A DNA stretch of 64,000 nucleotides from positions 91,501 through 155,500 of the forward strand of contig NZ_JARFYM010000013.1 in NCBI RefSeq assembly GCF_030272705.1, written 5' to 3'. This document shows positions 51,882 to 61,153 of this stretch, piece after piece (positions within the stretch are counted from its first letter, which is position 1; every line of letters starts with the position of its first letter). Source of the stretch: Rhizobium mayense. Its GTDB lineage: Bacteria; Pseudomonadota; Alphaproteobacteria; Rhizobiales; Rhizobiaceae. The notes beneath the pieces were generated by a model. That model was not told the DNA's origin, did no database searches, and saw only the letters and a program-made list of their open reading frames with translations. The position numbers were made by a program, and so were the translations under genes.

Positions 51882-52729
51882 GCGATCGGGATATGACGAT
51901 GCAGGGCCATCTCAAGCCCTTCAAGGACTACAGGCCGCAGCATTTCCTCTGGGAAGTCAGCGATGACGGCCGCGTGGCCACGATCCGGCTGAACCGGCCA
52001 GAACGTAAGAATCCGCTGACGTTCGACAGCTATGCCGAACTGCGTGATCTCTTCCGCGACCTTGCCTACGCATCGGATGTTCGCGCCATGGTGCTGACGG
52101 GGGCTGGCGGCAATTTCTCTTCCGGCGGCGATGTCTTCGAGATCATCGAACCGCTGACCCGTATGGCAATGCCCGAGCTTCTCGCCTTCACCCGCATGAC
52201 CGGCGATCTGGTGAAGGCCATGCGCAAATGCCCGCAGCCGATCATATCCGCTGTCGACGGTATCTGCGCGGGCGCCGGCGCCATTCTCGCGATGGCCTCC
52301 GACATGCGTCTGGCAACGCCGGAAGCGAAGACCGCCTTCCTGTTCACCCGCGTCGGTCTTGCCGGCGCCGATATGGGCGCTTGCGGCATCCTGCCCCGCA
52401 TCATCGGCCAGGGCCGCGCCGCCGAACTGCTCTTCACCGGCCGTTCGATGACATCGGCCGAAGGCCATGCCTGGGGTTTCTACAATAGCCTGCATGCCAG
52501 CGCCGATCTGGAGCAGGAAGCCGTCAAGCTCGCCCGTTCGCTGGCCGATGGACCATGGTTCGCGCATGGTATGACCAAGACCATGCTGAACCAGGAATGG
52601 GCGATGGGCATCGACGAAATGATTGAATCCGAGGCGCAGGCCCAGGCCGTCTGCATGGCGACCCAGGATTTCCGTCGCGCCTTCGAGGCCTTCGCCGCCA
52701 AGCGCAAGCCTGAATTCCAAGGGAACTGA
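51878..52729 (+). CDS. Enoyl-CoA hydratase/isomerase family protein
   Basis: 283 residues from an ATG overlapping the previous stop. Crotonase-fold motifs: NRPERKNPLTFDSY, GAGGNFSSGGDVFEI (oxyanion hole) and VDGICAGAGAILAMASDMRL. It hydrates or opens a cyclic or unsaturated acyl-CoA. The 5' overlap and the 4-bp spacing to the next gene show tight operon coupling. Confidence 0.9.
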   Translation: MSDRDMTMQGHLKPFKDYRPQHFLWEVSDDGRVATIRLNRPERKNPLTFDSYAELRDLFRDLAYASDVRAMVLTGAGGNFSSGGDVFEIIEPLTRMAMPELLAFTRMTGDLVKAMRKCPQPIISAVDGICAGAGAILAMASDMRLATPEAKTAFLFTRVGLAGADMGACGILPRIIGQGRAAELLFTGRSMTSAEGHAWGFYNSLHASADLEQEAVKLARSLADGPWFAHGMTKTMLNQEWAMGIDEMIESEAQAQAVCMATQDFRRAFEAFAAKRKPEFQGN

Positions 52730-52733
52730 GGCG

Positions 52734-53915
52734 ATGTCCGCGAAAACCAGCCTCCCCGGTACGACTCGGGATCATCTGGACTGGCCGTTCTTCGACGAAC
52801 GCCACCGGAAATTCGTGGCTGACGTGGACGCTTTTGCCAAGTCCTCCGCCATGGCCGATATCGACCATGGTGATGTCGACGGCGCCTGCCGCAAGCTCGT
52901 CAAGGCGCTTGGCGATGCCAACCTCCTCGCCGCTGCCACAGGAACCTCGGATAGCGAACCGCTGATCGATTCCCGTCTTGTCTGCCTCGCACGCGAAACG
53001 CTCGCCTGGCATGACGGCCTCGCCGATTTCGCCTTCGCCATGCAGGGCCTCGGCACCGGCGCGATCGGACTTTCCGGCTCGGCCGAGCTGCGTGCCGCCG
53101 TGTTGCCGAAAGTGCGTGCCGGCAACTGGCTTTCCGCTTTCGCGCTGTCGGAAAAGGACGCGGGCTCGGATGTCGCGGCGATGAGCTGCGCGGCCCGCGC
53201 CGATCGCGATCACTATGTCCTCGACGGTGAAAAGACCTGGATTTCCAATGGCGGGATCGCCGACGTCTACACCGTCTTTGCCCGCAGCGGCGAGGCGCCG
53301 GGCACGCGCGGTATTTCCGCCTTCGTTATCTTCGCCGATGATCCGGGTTTCTCGATCGCCGAACGCATCGAGGTAATCGCGCCGCATCCGCTGGCGACGA
53401 TCCGCTTCGAGAATTGCCGCATTCCCGCGTCGCGCCGACTTGGTGCGCCGGGCGAAGGCTTCAAGATCGCCATGCGCACGCTCGATATTTTCCGCGCCTC
53501 CGTCGCCGCCGCAAGCCTTGGCTTTGCCCGGCGGGCGCTGGACGAGTCGTTGGCGCACGTTCGTACGCGGCCAATGTTCGGCGCGACACTCGGCGACCTT
53601 CAGTTGACGCAGGCCGCCCTCGGCGATATGGCGACCGGCATCGACGCAGCCGCCTTGCTCACCTATCGGGCGGCCTGGCGTCGCGACGTGCAGCACCTGC
53701 CGACGACGCGTGAGGCGGCCATGGCCAAGATGACGGCCACGGAAACCGCGCAAGCCGTCATCGACCGCGCTGTCCAGCTTTTCGGCGGGCGTGGCGTCAA
53801 GACAGGCGAAATAGCGGAAAAACTCTATCGGGAGATACGCGCGCTTCGCATCTACGAGGGTGCGACGGAGGTTCAGAAACTTATCGTCGCGCGCGAACTT
53901 CTGAAGACAAGTTGA
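52734..53915 (+). CDS. Acyl-CoA dehydrogenase (first of the operon)
   Basis: 393 residues from the ATG at 52734. The acyl-CoA dehydrogenase fold shows FALSEKDAGSDVAAMSCAAR, EKTWISNGGIADVYTVFARS, and the C-terminal LRIYEGATEVQKLIVARELL with the expected catalytic Glu. It forms an alpha,beta double bond in a pathway intermediate with FAD. It overlaps the next dehydrogenase leader by a few bases. It shares little with the second dehydrogenase beyond the fold, so the two act on different intermediates. Confidence 0.9.
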   Translation: MSAKTSLPGTTRDHLDWPFFDERHRKFVADVDAFAKSSAMADIDHGDVDGACRKLVKALGDANLLAAATGTSDSEPLIDSRLVCLARETLAWHDGLADFAFAMQGLGTGAIGLSGSAELRAAVLPKVRAGNWLSAFALSEKDAGSDVAAMSCAARADRDHYVLDGEKTWISNGGIADVYTVFARSGEAPGTRGISAFVIFADDPGFSIAERIEVIAPHPLATIRFENCRIPASRRLGAPGEGFKIAMRTLDIFRASVAAASLGFARRALDESLAHVRTRPMFGATLGDLQLTQAALGDMATGIDAAALLTYRAAWRRDVQHLPTTREAAMAKMTATETAQAVIDRAVQLFGGRGVKTGEIAEKLYREIRALRIYEGATEVQKLIVARELLKTS

Positions 53916-53929
53916 TGGGAGATACGAGC

Positions 53930-55111
53930 ATGAGCCGCGAGATTTTCGATTGGGCCGATCCGTTCCACCTGACGGAGCAGTTGACCGATGACGAACGCAT
54001 GGTGCTGGACACGGCTTACGCCTATGCGCAGGAGAAGCTCGCACCACGCGTGCTCGAAGCCTTCCGCCATGAGAAGACAGATCCGACGATCTTCCGCGAA
54101 ATGGGTGAGCTCGGCTTGCTCGGCTCGACGATTTCTCCGCAGTATGGCGGCGCTGGCCTCGGTTATGTCGCCTACGGCCTGATTGCCCGCGAAGTCGAAC
54201 GCGTCGACAGCGGCTATCGCTCGATGATGAGCGTGCAGTCCTCGCTCGTCATGGTGCCGATCGATGCCTTCGGCTCCGAGGCGCAGAAGCAGAAATACCT
54301 GCCGAAGCTTGCGACCGGCGAATGGATCGGTTGCTTTGGCCTGACCGAGCCGAACCATGGCTCCGACCCTGGCTCGATGGTAACCCGCGCCAAGAAGGTC
54401 GATGGCGGCTACAGCCTGACCGGCGCCAAGACCTGGATCTCTAATGCGCCGATCGCCGACGTCTTCGTCGTCTGGGCCAAAACCGAAGACGGCGTTATCA
54501 GAGGCTTCATCCTGGAAAAGGGCTGGAAGGGCCTGTCCGCCCCCGCGATCCACGGCAAAGTCGGCCTGCGCGCCTCCATAACCGGCGAAGTCGTCATGGA
54601 TAATGTGTTCGTGCCGGAGGAAAACCTGCTGCCGAACGTTTCCGGCTTGAAGGGTCCGTTCACCTGCCTCAACTCGGCCCGCTTCGGCATTGCCTGGGGT
54701 GCCTTGGGCGCGGCCGAGGATTGCTATGCCAAAGCGCGGCAATATGTGCTTGATCGCAAACAGTTTGGCCGGCCGCTCGCGGCCAACCAGCTCATCCAGA
54801 AGAAGCTCGCCGACATGGTGACCGAGATTACGCTCGGCCTGCAGGGCTGCCTGCGCCTCGGCCGCATGAAGGAAGAGGGTCATCCGCCGGTGGAGCTGAC
54901 CTCGATCCTGAAGCGCAACAGCTGCGGCAAGGCACTGGATATCGCCCGTGCCGCCCGCGACATGCTCGGCGGCAACGGCATTTCGGACGAGTTCGGCATC
55001 GCCCGCCATCTCGTCAATCTCGAGGTCGTCAACACTTACGAAGGCACCCACGACATTCACGCCCTCATCCTCGGCCGCGCCATTACCGGCATCGCCGCTT
55101 TTTCGAACTGA
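53930..55111 (+). CDS. Acyl-CoA dehydrogenase, glutaryl-CoA dehydrogenase-like
   Basis: 393 residues from the ATG at 53930, with GGGAG 8 bp upstream; an ATG at 53912 overlaps the previous gene. Typical glutaryl-CoA dehydrogenase features: FGLTEPNHGSDPGSMVTRAK, KTWISNAPIADVFVVWAKTE and YEGTHDIHALILGRAITG with the catalytic Glu. It would oxidise, and possibly decarboxylate, a dicarboxylic acyl-CoA after ring opening. Confidence 0.9.
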   Translation: MSREIFDWADPFHLTEQLTDDERMVLDTAYAYAQEKLAPRVLEAFRHEKTDPTIFREMGELGLLGSTISPQYGGAGLGYVAYGLIAREVERVDSGYRSMMSVQSSLVMVPIDAFGSEAQKQKYLPKLATGEWIGCFGLTEPNHGSDPGSMVTRAKKVDGGYSLTGAKTWISNAPIADVFVVWAKTEDGVIRGFILEKGWKGLSAPAIHGKVGLRASITGEVVMDNVFVPEENLLPNVSGLKGPFTCLNSARFGIAWGALGAAEDCYAKARQYVLDRKQFGRPLAANQLIQKKLADMVTEITLGLQGCLRLGRMKEEGHPPVELTSILKRNSCGKALDIARAARDMLGGNGISDEFGIARHLVNLEVVNTYEGTHDIHALILGRAITGIAAFSN

Positions 55112-55119
55112 GGCCCGCC

Positions 55120-55551
55120 GTGGCGTTCAAAACCACCAGACCGTTGCGTTTTGGAGACTGCGATCCCTCGGGGATCGCTTACTTTCCGTCCTATATGAAC
55201 ATCCTTGTCGGGGTGCTGGAGGATTATTTCGCTTCGCTGGGCTTCCCCTGGAAGGCGCTGTTCAACGACCGCCGCATCGGCGTGCCGACCGTGCGGCTCG
55301 ACGTCACCTTCGTGCGGCCTGGCTTCCAGGGCGACGAGCTTGAATTCGTGCTGGCGGTGCGCGGTGTAGGCCGTTCCTCGCTCGATCTGGAACATCAGGT
55401 TTCGGCGAATGGCCAGGTCCTGTGGACCGCCCGCCATCGTGTCGTTTCCACGTCCCTCGACACTCATCAATCGCTTGCATGGCCGGATGATATCCGCGCC
55501 GCACTGACCCATCATCTGGAGACGACCGATGCACACCATCCTGCAACCTGA
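55120..55551 (+). CDS. Hotdog-fold acyl-CoA thioesterase (4-hydroxybenzoyl-CoA thioesterase type)
   Basis: 143 residues from a GTG start. The N-terminal motif RFGDCDPSGIAYFPSYMNI contains the Asp-x-x-Gly segment typical of 4HBT thioesterases. It hydrolyses aryl- or acyl-CoA, perhaps to recover CoA from dead-end intermediates. It overlaps the RidA-family gene by 23 bp. Confidence 0.88.
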   Translation: MAFKTTRPLRFGDCDPSGIAYFPSYMNILVGVLEDYFASLGFPWKALFNDRRIGVPTVRLDVTFVRPGFQGDELEFVLAVRGVGRSSLDLEHQVSANGQVLWTARHRVVSTSLDTHQSLAWPDDIRAALTHHLETTDAHHPAT

Positions 55552-55924
55552 AGGCTGGGCCAAGCCGATCGGATACGCCAACGGCATGGCGGCCACCGGC
55601 CGCATGGTGTTCGTTGGCGGCCAGGTCGGCTGGAACGCCGCCTGCGAATTCGAAAGCGACGATTTCGTCGAGCAGGTGCGCCAGACGCTGAAGAACGTCG
55701 TCGCCATCCTCGCCGAAGGCGGGGCCAAGCCGCAGCACATCACTTCGATGACCTGGTACTTCACTGACAAGAAGGAATACCTGGACAATCTGAAGGGTAT
55801 CGGCCAGGTCTACCGAGAGATCATCGGCCGGCATTTCCCGGCCATGGCCGCCGTGCAGGTCGTCGCCCTCGTCGAGGATCGCGCCAAGATCGAGATCCAG
55901 GCGACCGCCGTCATTCCGGAATAG
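55529..55924 (+). CDS. RidA/YjgF-family protein
   Basis: 131 residues. The RidA fold runs GWAKPIGYANGMAATGRMVF, FVGGQVGWN, FVEQVRQTLKNVVAILAEGG, VVALVEDRAKIEIQATAV. RidA proteins hydrolyse imine/enamine intermediates. In an anthranilate-CoA pathway a related protein probably removes the amino group after dearomatisation, giving ammonium. It is embedded between the thioesterase and FadB-like genes. Confidence 0.9.
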   Translation: MHTILQPEGWAKPIGYANGMAATGRMVFVGGQVGWNAACEFESDDFVEQVRQTLKNVVAILAEGGAKPQHITSMTWYFTDKKEYLDNLKGIGQVYREIIGRHFPAMAAVQVVALVEDRAKIEIQATAVIPE

Positions 55925-55936
55925 GATGAGCTGGCC

Positions 55937-57904
55937 ATGTCGGCATTGCGCTTTTCGGATAGCATTTCGGCGACGCTGACCGATGGCGTCCTCGTCGTCA
56001 CCATCGACAATCCGCCCGTCAATGCGCTCTCGGCCGATGTCCGCGCCGGTCTGATGGCGGCGGTGGATCACGCGGGGAAGGACAGCGCGATCGTTGCCCT
56101 TGTGTTGACAGGGGCCGGCAATGCCTTCATCGGTGGCGCCGACATCAAGGAATTCGGCAAGCCTCCCATCGAGCCACTGCTGCCGCAAGTCATTGCCCGC
56201 ATCGAGGATTTCTCCAAGCCCGTCGTCGCAGCCATTAACGGTGTTGCCCTGGGTGGCGGCCTGGAAGTGGCGCTTGCCTGCCATAAGCGCGATGCCGTTC
56301 CCTCAGCGAAAATCGGCCTGCCGGAAGTCAAGCTCGGCATCGTTCCCGGCGCCGGCGGCACGCAGCGCCTGCCGCGTCTGGTCGGCACCATCGCTGCCAT
56401 CGAACTGATTTCTAACGGACGCATCGTGTCGGCCAAGGAAGCACACGAGTTCGGTATCATCGACAACCTGACCGAAAACCCGCTGATCGATGCCGCGATT
56501 GCTAGTGCCAAGAGCGCAACAGGTCTCCCCTTGCAGCGCACTGGCACGCTGTCCGTCCCGCCGGAACCTACGGAAGCGATCGACAAGGCGGCCGCCGAAG
56601 CCTTTCGCAAGGCGCGTGGTCAGCGCGCGCCCGCCGAAGCCGTCCGTCTCGTTCGCCTCGCCGCAACGGCCTCTGTTGCAGAAGGGCTAGCCGAAGAACG
56701 CCGCACCTTCGTCGAGCTCCGCGACAGCGAAGAGGCAGCAGCACTGCGCCACGTCTTCTTCGCAGAGCGAACCGCCGGCAGGGTCGAAGGCCTGGAAATG
56801 ATCGCGCCGCGCAAGATCGAAACTGTCGGCATCGTCGGCACAGGCCTCATGGGCTCCGGCATCGCGGTGGCTGCGTTGAACGCCGGTTATCGCGTCATCT
56901 GCATCGAGCAGACCCAGGAAGCCGCCGATAACGGCCGTGAGCGGATAACCGGCATCCTCAACAAAGCAGTGCAATCCGGCCGCCTCGACATGGCAGGCCG
57001 GGATGATCGCCTGAGCCGATTAGTGGTCGCCGCCGATGCACAAGGGCTGGCGCAAGCCGATCTCGTCATCGAAGCCATCTTCGATGATCTGACCGTCAAG
57101 ACCGAGCTGTTCCAGCGCCTCGACGACATTGTTCGCGCCGACGCCATCCTTGCGACTAATACCAGCTACCTCGATCCGAATGCCATCGCCACCGCAACCG
57201 CTCATCCCGACCGGATCGTTGGCTTGCACTTCTTCTCGCCCGCCAACATCATGCGGCTGCTGGAAGTCGTGAATTGCGAAAAGACGGCGCCGGATGTGCT
57301 GGCAAGTGCCCTCGCCTTCGCCAAGCGCCTCGGGAAACTACCCGTCGTCTGCGGCGTCACCGAGGGCTTCATCGGCAATCGCATTTTCTCCGCCTATCGC
57401 CGTGAGGCCGAATTCATGGTGGAGGACGGCGCGCTGCCGCATGAGATCGATGCGGCACTGGAGGCCTACGGCTTCCCGATGGGCCTCTTTGCGGTCTACG
57501 ACATGGCCGGACTCGAAATTGCCTGGGCGCGACGCAAACGCCAGGCGGCAACGCGCGATCCGGCCGCCCGCTATGTCGTCATCGCCGATCGCCTGTGCGA
57601 AGCCGGCCGCTTCGGTCAAAAGGCCGGGCGCGGCTGGTATGCCTATCCCGATGGCAAGCGCACCGTCGACCCGGAAGTCACGGCCATGATCGAAACCGCC
57701 CGTGCCGAAAAAAGCATTACGCCGAAGAGCTTCACCGCAGACGAAATCGTCACCCGCTTGCTGAAGGCCATGGCCGATGAGGGCGATGCGCTCCTGGCTG
57801 AGGGCATCGCCGCTCGCGCTAGCGATATCGATCTGGTGATGATCAACGGCTACGGTTTCCCGCCACACAAAGGCGGCCCGATGTTTACGGCAGGGCGCCG
57901 GTGA
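55937..57904 (+). CDS. FadB-like enoyl-CoA hydratase / 3-hydroxyacyl-CoA dehydrogenase fusion, short C-terminus
   Basis: 655 residues. The enoyl-CoA hydratase domain covers about 1-190 (GAGNAFIGGADIKEFG, NGVALGGGLEVALACHKRDA). The NAD-binding 3-hydroxyacyl-CoA dehydrogenase domain covers about 290-475 (ETVGIVGTGLMGSGIAVAAL). Two C-terminal dehydrogenase lobes follow. The protein ends soon after GYGFPPHKGGPMF, where homologues usually run on for about 40 residues, so the last helices are missing. The stop lies 6 bp before the convergent cyclase gene. It completes the beta-oxidation steps of the operon, if still active. Confidence 0.9.
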   Translation: MSALRFSDSISATLTDGVLVVTIDNPPVNALSADVRAGLMAAVDHAGKDSAIVALVLTGAGNAFIGGADIKEFGKPPIEPLLPQVIARIEDFSKPVVAAINGVALGGGLEVALACHKRDAVPSAKIGLPEVKLGIVPGAGGTQRLPRLVGTIAAIELISNGRIVSAKEAHEFGIIDNLTENPLIDAAIASAKSATGLPLQRTGTLSVPPEPTEAIDKAAAEAFRKARGQRAPAEAVRLVRLAATASVAEGLAEERRTFVELRDSEEAAALRHVFFAERTAGRVEGLEMIAPRKIETVGIVGTGLMGSGIAVAALNAGYRVICIEQTQEAADNGRERITGILNKAVQSGRLDMAGRDDRLSRLVVAADAQGLAQADLVIEAIFDDLTVKTELFQRLDDIVRADAILATNTSYLDPNAIATATAHPDRIVGLHFFSPANIMRLLEVVNCEKTAPDVLASALAFAKRLGKLPVVCGVTEGFIGNRIFSAYRREAEFMVEDGALPHEIDAALEAYGFPMGLFAVYDMAGLEIAWARRKRQAATRDPAARYVVIADRLCEAGRFGQKAGRGWYAYPDGKRTVDPEVTAMIETARAEKSITPKSFTADEIVTRLLKAMADEGDALLAEGIAARASDIDLVMINGYGFPPHKGGPMFTAGRR

Positions 57905-57910
57905 AAGCCG

Positions 57911-59122
57911 TCAAGCCGCCGACGACAGCAGGGTGAACAGTTCCTGCGGCCGGTTGACGCCGCGCAACGCGTAGCGGCCGACGGAGACGAGGTCGTTGCT
58001 CTGGCTGGATGACAGCGCCTCAACGAAATTCGACGACATCAGGATGTTGCGGTCGGCCGAACGGCACATGGAGGCTATACGGCTAACCTCGTTGACGGCC
58101 GGACCGATGACTGTGAAGTCCAAGCGATCCACGCTGCCGATATTGCCATAGAAGACATCGCCGATATGCAGGCCGAGATAGACGTCGGTCACAGGCCTGC
58201 CCTCAATCTGCCGTTGGGCATTGAGATCACGCAGCCGCTGGCGCAGCAGCGATTCCGCCATCAGCGCCGCAGCGCAGGCGTCACCCGAATCGCGGGCCTT
58301 GAAGATCGCCAGCGTGCCGTCGCCAATCAGTTTCAGCACGTTGCCGCCGGCCTCGTGGATCGAGGAAATCACCGCGTCGGCATAAGCATTCAGCATCGGA
58401 ATGATTTCGTCCGGCTCGGCCGTGTCGGAAATACGGGTATAATTGGCAAGATCGGAAAACCACAACGCCGCCGAGATACGCTCGGCCTTACCGCGGGTGA
58501 TCTTGCCCTCGAGAACATGCCGGGCGGCATCTTCGCCCAGATAAACCTCGGCGATGGTTCGGGTAATGCGTCCCATGCCGGTGCATTTGATCGCCAGCGC
58601 AAGGGCCGGTGCGAGCTTGCGCAGCACGCGCAGGTCCTCGTCAAGGAAACCCGCTTCGGCAGCGGTGCTGAAATGCGAATAGAAACAGTCCATCTCGCCG
58701 ATGGTGCCGCCTTCTTCAAATCGGTGCACCATAGCGAGGTAGTCGGTATGACCATCATTTTTCAGCGTATCGAGCCCGAAGAAATCGATTGGGTCGCCAA
58801 AACCGATGCGGCGGCGCACCTCGTCCCCGCCGGTCGTCAGCAAATGATAAAAAGAGGAACGCAACCAGTTCTCGGCGGCGATCCCCTGATGCGACGGGCC
58901 ATATTCGAACTCGCGTTCGATCACCTGGTTGCCGTCCCAGCGGAAAGCACGACCTTCATAGACCGGATGCAGCGTATCCATCAGCGCCATGGCGCGATCG
59001 ACATTGAGCCCGCGCTGGCGGCATGCGTCGCAGAATCCCGCCAGGATATCGGCTTCCCCCACGCCCTTGAGGCCGCTCTGCATGAGCCAGGAGGCGATTT
59101 CGCCAATGTCCTTGTCGTTCAT
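57911..59122 (-). CDS. Class III adenylate/guanylate cyclase
   Basis: 403 residues. An N-terminal sensor-like region of about 200 residues has no clear family name. The class III catalytic domain follows at about 205-370 with metal Asp in LWFSDLANYT and KLIGDGTLAIF, and the transition-state residues in DFTVIGPAVNEVSRI. All catalytic positions seem intact, so cAMP (or cGMP) synthesis is likely. A GGAGATATCC leader precedes the ATG. It is convergent with the FadB-like gene. The signal is unknown. Confidence 0.92.
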   Translation of the reverse strand: MNDKDIGEIASWLMQSGLKGVGEADILAGFCDACRQRGLNVDRAMALMDTLHPVYEGRAFRWDGNQVIEREFEYGPSHQGIAAENWLRSSFYHLLTTGGDEVRRRIGFGDPIDFFGLDTLKNDGHTDYLAMVHRFEEGGTIGEMDCFYSHFSTAAEAGFLDEDLRVLRKLAPALALAIKCTGMGRITRTIAEVYLGEDAARHVLEGKITRGKAERISAALWFSDLANYTRISDTAEPDEIIPMLNAYADAVISSIHEAGGNVLKLIGDGTLAIFKARDSGDACAAALMAESLLRQRLRDLNAQRQIEGRPVTDVYLGLHIGDVFYGNIGSVDRLDFTVIGPAVNEVSRIASMCRSADRNILMSSNFVEALSSSQSNDLVSVGRYALRGVNRPQELFTLLSSAA

Positions 59123-59281
59123 GGATATCTCCGACCCCAGAATAGATTCGCTTTAATACGAAATAGGCGACCTTGGAACGCTGCACAACGCAAATAGGCC
59201 AATCGAAAACAAACGATCGCCGCTCCTGTGACACAGAAGCGGCGATTTGAACTTTTGAGATGGTGTGGCACGACGATCGGT

Positions 59282-60184
59282 TCAACCCTTCACATGCGGC
59301 TTCAGCAGATCTTCCAGGCCGATACGCCGGAAAAGTTCGGCGCGAACGCGATCGGCAACGCCGTTGACGATTTCCGCGCCGTCTTCGGACGGATCGATAT
59401 GGGCGCGGAACGGACGCGTGCCGAAAGGCATGTTGACGACATCGACGATGGCGACGGCTACCGCGGCGGCATCGGCGTCGGCAGGCTCCAGCGAAGCCAG
59501 GCCCTTCAGTGCTTGGTCCGGAACGCCTGCATAGGGACCATTGTCATATTCGGCAGCACGCGCCTTGTCGGCGGGCGAGCCGGAATGGGCAAAGTGGTTG
59601 GTCCCCTTGGTGAAGGCGCCTGGTACGATGATGGCGGTTTCGATGCCCCAGCGCGTCAGTTCGGAAGCGTATGAGACGGCAAGCGAATCCATGGCGGCCT
59701 TGGCGGCGAAATAGGGCGAAAGGTACGGCGGCGTGCCGCCGCGGGTGCTGGAAGACGAAACCCAGACCACCAGGCCCTTGCCCTCCTTGCGAAGATGGGG
59801 AAGTGCTGCACGATTGACGCGCTGGGTGCTCAGCACGTTGATATCGTAGAGCTGGGCAAACTGTTCCGGAGTGAAGGCCTCCGCCGGGCCGAACGACATA
59901 TGACCGGCATTGTGGATGATGACGTCGATATGGCCTTCCTGCTCGATAACCTTGGCGATGCCGGCTTCGACCGAGGCGTCCGAGGCGACGTCGAGTTCGA
60001 CAGCCTTGAGGTCCACGCCGTTCTCCCTTGCGAAGGCGACGACCTCAGCCACCTGCGGTGCGTTGCGGCCTTCCGTTTCGCGCATGCTGGCGTAAACAGT
60101 GTGGCCGGCCTTGGCGAGCGCGCGCGCAGTGAGAGCACCGAAGCCGCTCGATGCACCGGTGATGACGATAACTTGCTTGCTCAT
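59282..60184 (-). CDS. SDR-family oxidoreductase (first copy)
   Basis: 300 residues from the ATG at 60184 (AAGGACA site). Cofactor motif TGASSGFG, then HNAGHMSFGP and the catalytic YLSPYFAAKAAMD, with Tyr-x-x-x-Lys. Length fits classical SDRs with a C-terminal extension. It lies 104 bp downstream of another SDR gene on the same strand. The probable regulator, a LysR gene upstream, is degraded. Confidence 0.9.
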   Translation of the reverse strand: MSKQVIVITGASSGFGALTARALAKAGHTVYASMRETEGRNAPQVAEVVAFARENGVDLKAVELDVASDASVEAGIAKVIEQEGHIDVIIHNAGHMSFGPAEAFTPEQFAQLYDINVLSTQRVNRAALPHLRKEGKGLVVWVSSSSTRGGTPPYLSPYFAAKAAMDSLAVSYASELTRWGIETAIIVPGAFTKGTNHFAHSGSPADKARAAEYDNGPYAGVPDQALKGLASLEPADADAAAVAVAIVDVVNMPFGTRPFRAHIDPSEDGAEIVNGVADRVRAELFRRIGLEDLLKPHVKG

Positions 60185-60288
60185 GATCGTGTCCTTTTCA
60201 AAGTGGCTGTGTTGCGGTCGGATGAAATGCATTCAGGTCGGTATGGGCTGGTGGCGAGGGATATTGCCCCGCCGCCACTTGAAAGGGC

Positions 60289-61029
60289 TCAGATCATGCC
60301 GCCATTGGCACGCAACGTCTGGCCGTTGATCCAGCTGCCGTCGGGGCCCGCGAGAAAGGCGACGGCAGCGGCGATGTCTTCGGGCGTGCCCAGGCGTTCC
60401 AGCGGGTTCATCTTGGCCATGCGATCGATTAGCTCGCCGCTCTTGCCGTTGAGGAAGAGGTCGGTGGCCGTCGGGCCCGGAGCGACGGCGTTGACCGTGA
60501 TCGAGCGGCCGCGCATTTCCTTGGACATGATGCCGGTCAGCGTTTCGACGGCGGCCTTGGTAGCGGCGTAGACGCCATAAGTCTCAAGCTTGAGCCCGAC
60601 GATGCTGGTGGACAAGTTGATGATCCGGCCGCCGTCGCGCAGGCGCTTGCCGGCTTCGCGCAGGGTATTGAAAGTGCCCTTCAGATTGATGGCCATGTGA
60701 CGGTCGAAATGGCCGTCGTCGGCATCGGCGATCTTGGCGAGCTGCATGATGCCGGCATTGTTGACCAGGACGTCAACGCCACCAAAAGCGGCTTCGGCTG
60801 CATCGAACATGCGGCGCACGGCTTCGGCATCAGAAACATCTGCCTTGGCGGTCAGCGCCTTGCCACCCTTTTCTTCGATCTTGTGTGCCAGCTCCTCGGC
60901 CGCGGCTTCGCTGCCTGAGTAATTGATGACGACGGTGAAGCCGTCCTTTGCGAGGCGTTCTGCAATGGCGGCGCCGATACCACGGGACGCACCGGTAACA
61001 ATAGCTACTTTGTTGGAATTGTTGGTCAT
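60289..61029 (-). CDS. SDR-family oxidoreductase (second copy, FabG-like)
   Basis: 246 residues from the ATG at 61029, with AAGGA 8 bp upstream; an in-frame ATG 9 bp earlier is also possible. Motifs are TGASRGIG, NNAGIMQLAK, the catalytic VYAATKAAVE (Tyr-x-x-x-Lys), and the tail DGSWINGQTLRANGG of FabG-like enzymes. It likely reduces a small ketone or aldehyde. It is divergent from the LysR pseudogene. Confidence 0.9.
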   Translation of the reverse strand: MTNNSNKVAIVTGASRGIGAAIAERLAKDGFTVVINYSGSEAAAEELAHKIEEKGGKALTAKADVSDAEAVRRMFDAAEAAFGGVDVLVNNAGIMQLAKIADADDGHFDRHMAINLKGTFNTLREAGKRLRDGGRIINLSTSIVGLKLETYGVYAATKAAVETLTGIMSKEMRGRSITVNAVAPGPTATDLFLNGKSGELIDRMAKMNPLERLGTPEDIAAAVAFLAGPDGSWINGQTLRANGGMI

Positions 61030-61153
61030 TGTCTTCATCCTTCGCTGTGATTGCGCCGCAGCGCGTTTCGATGAGAGGAAGATGCCCCTTTTCATGCGGC
61101 GGATAATCAGCCATTACTTGACATCACTATCCGAAATTAGCGAACAACAAAAA

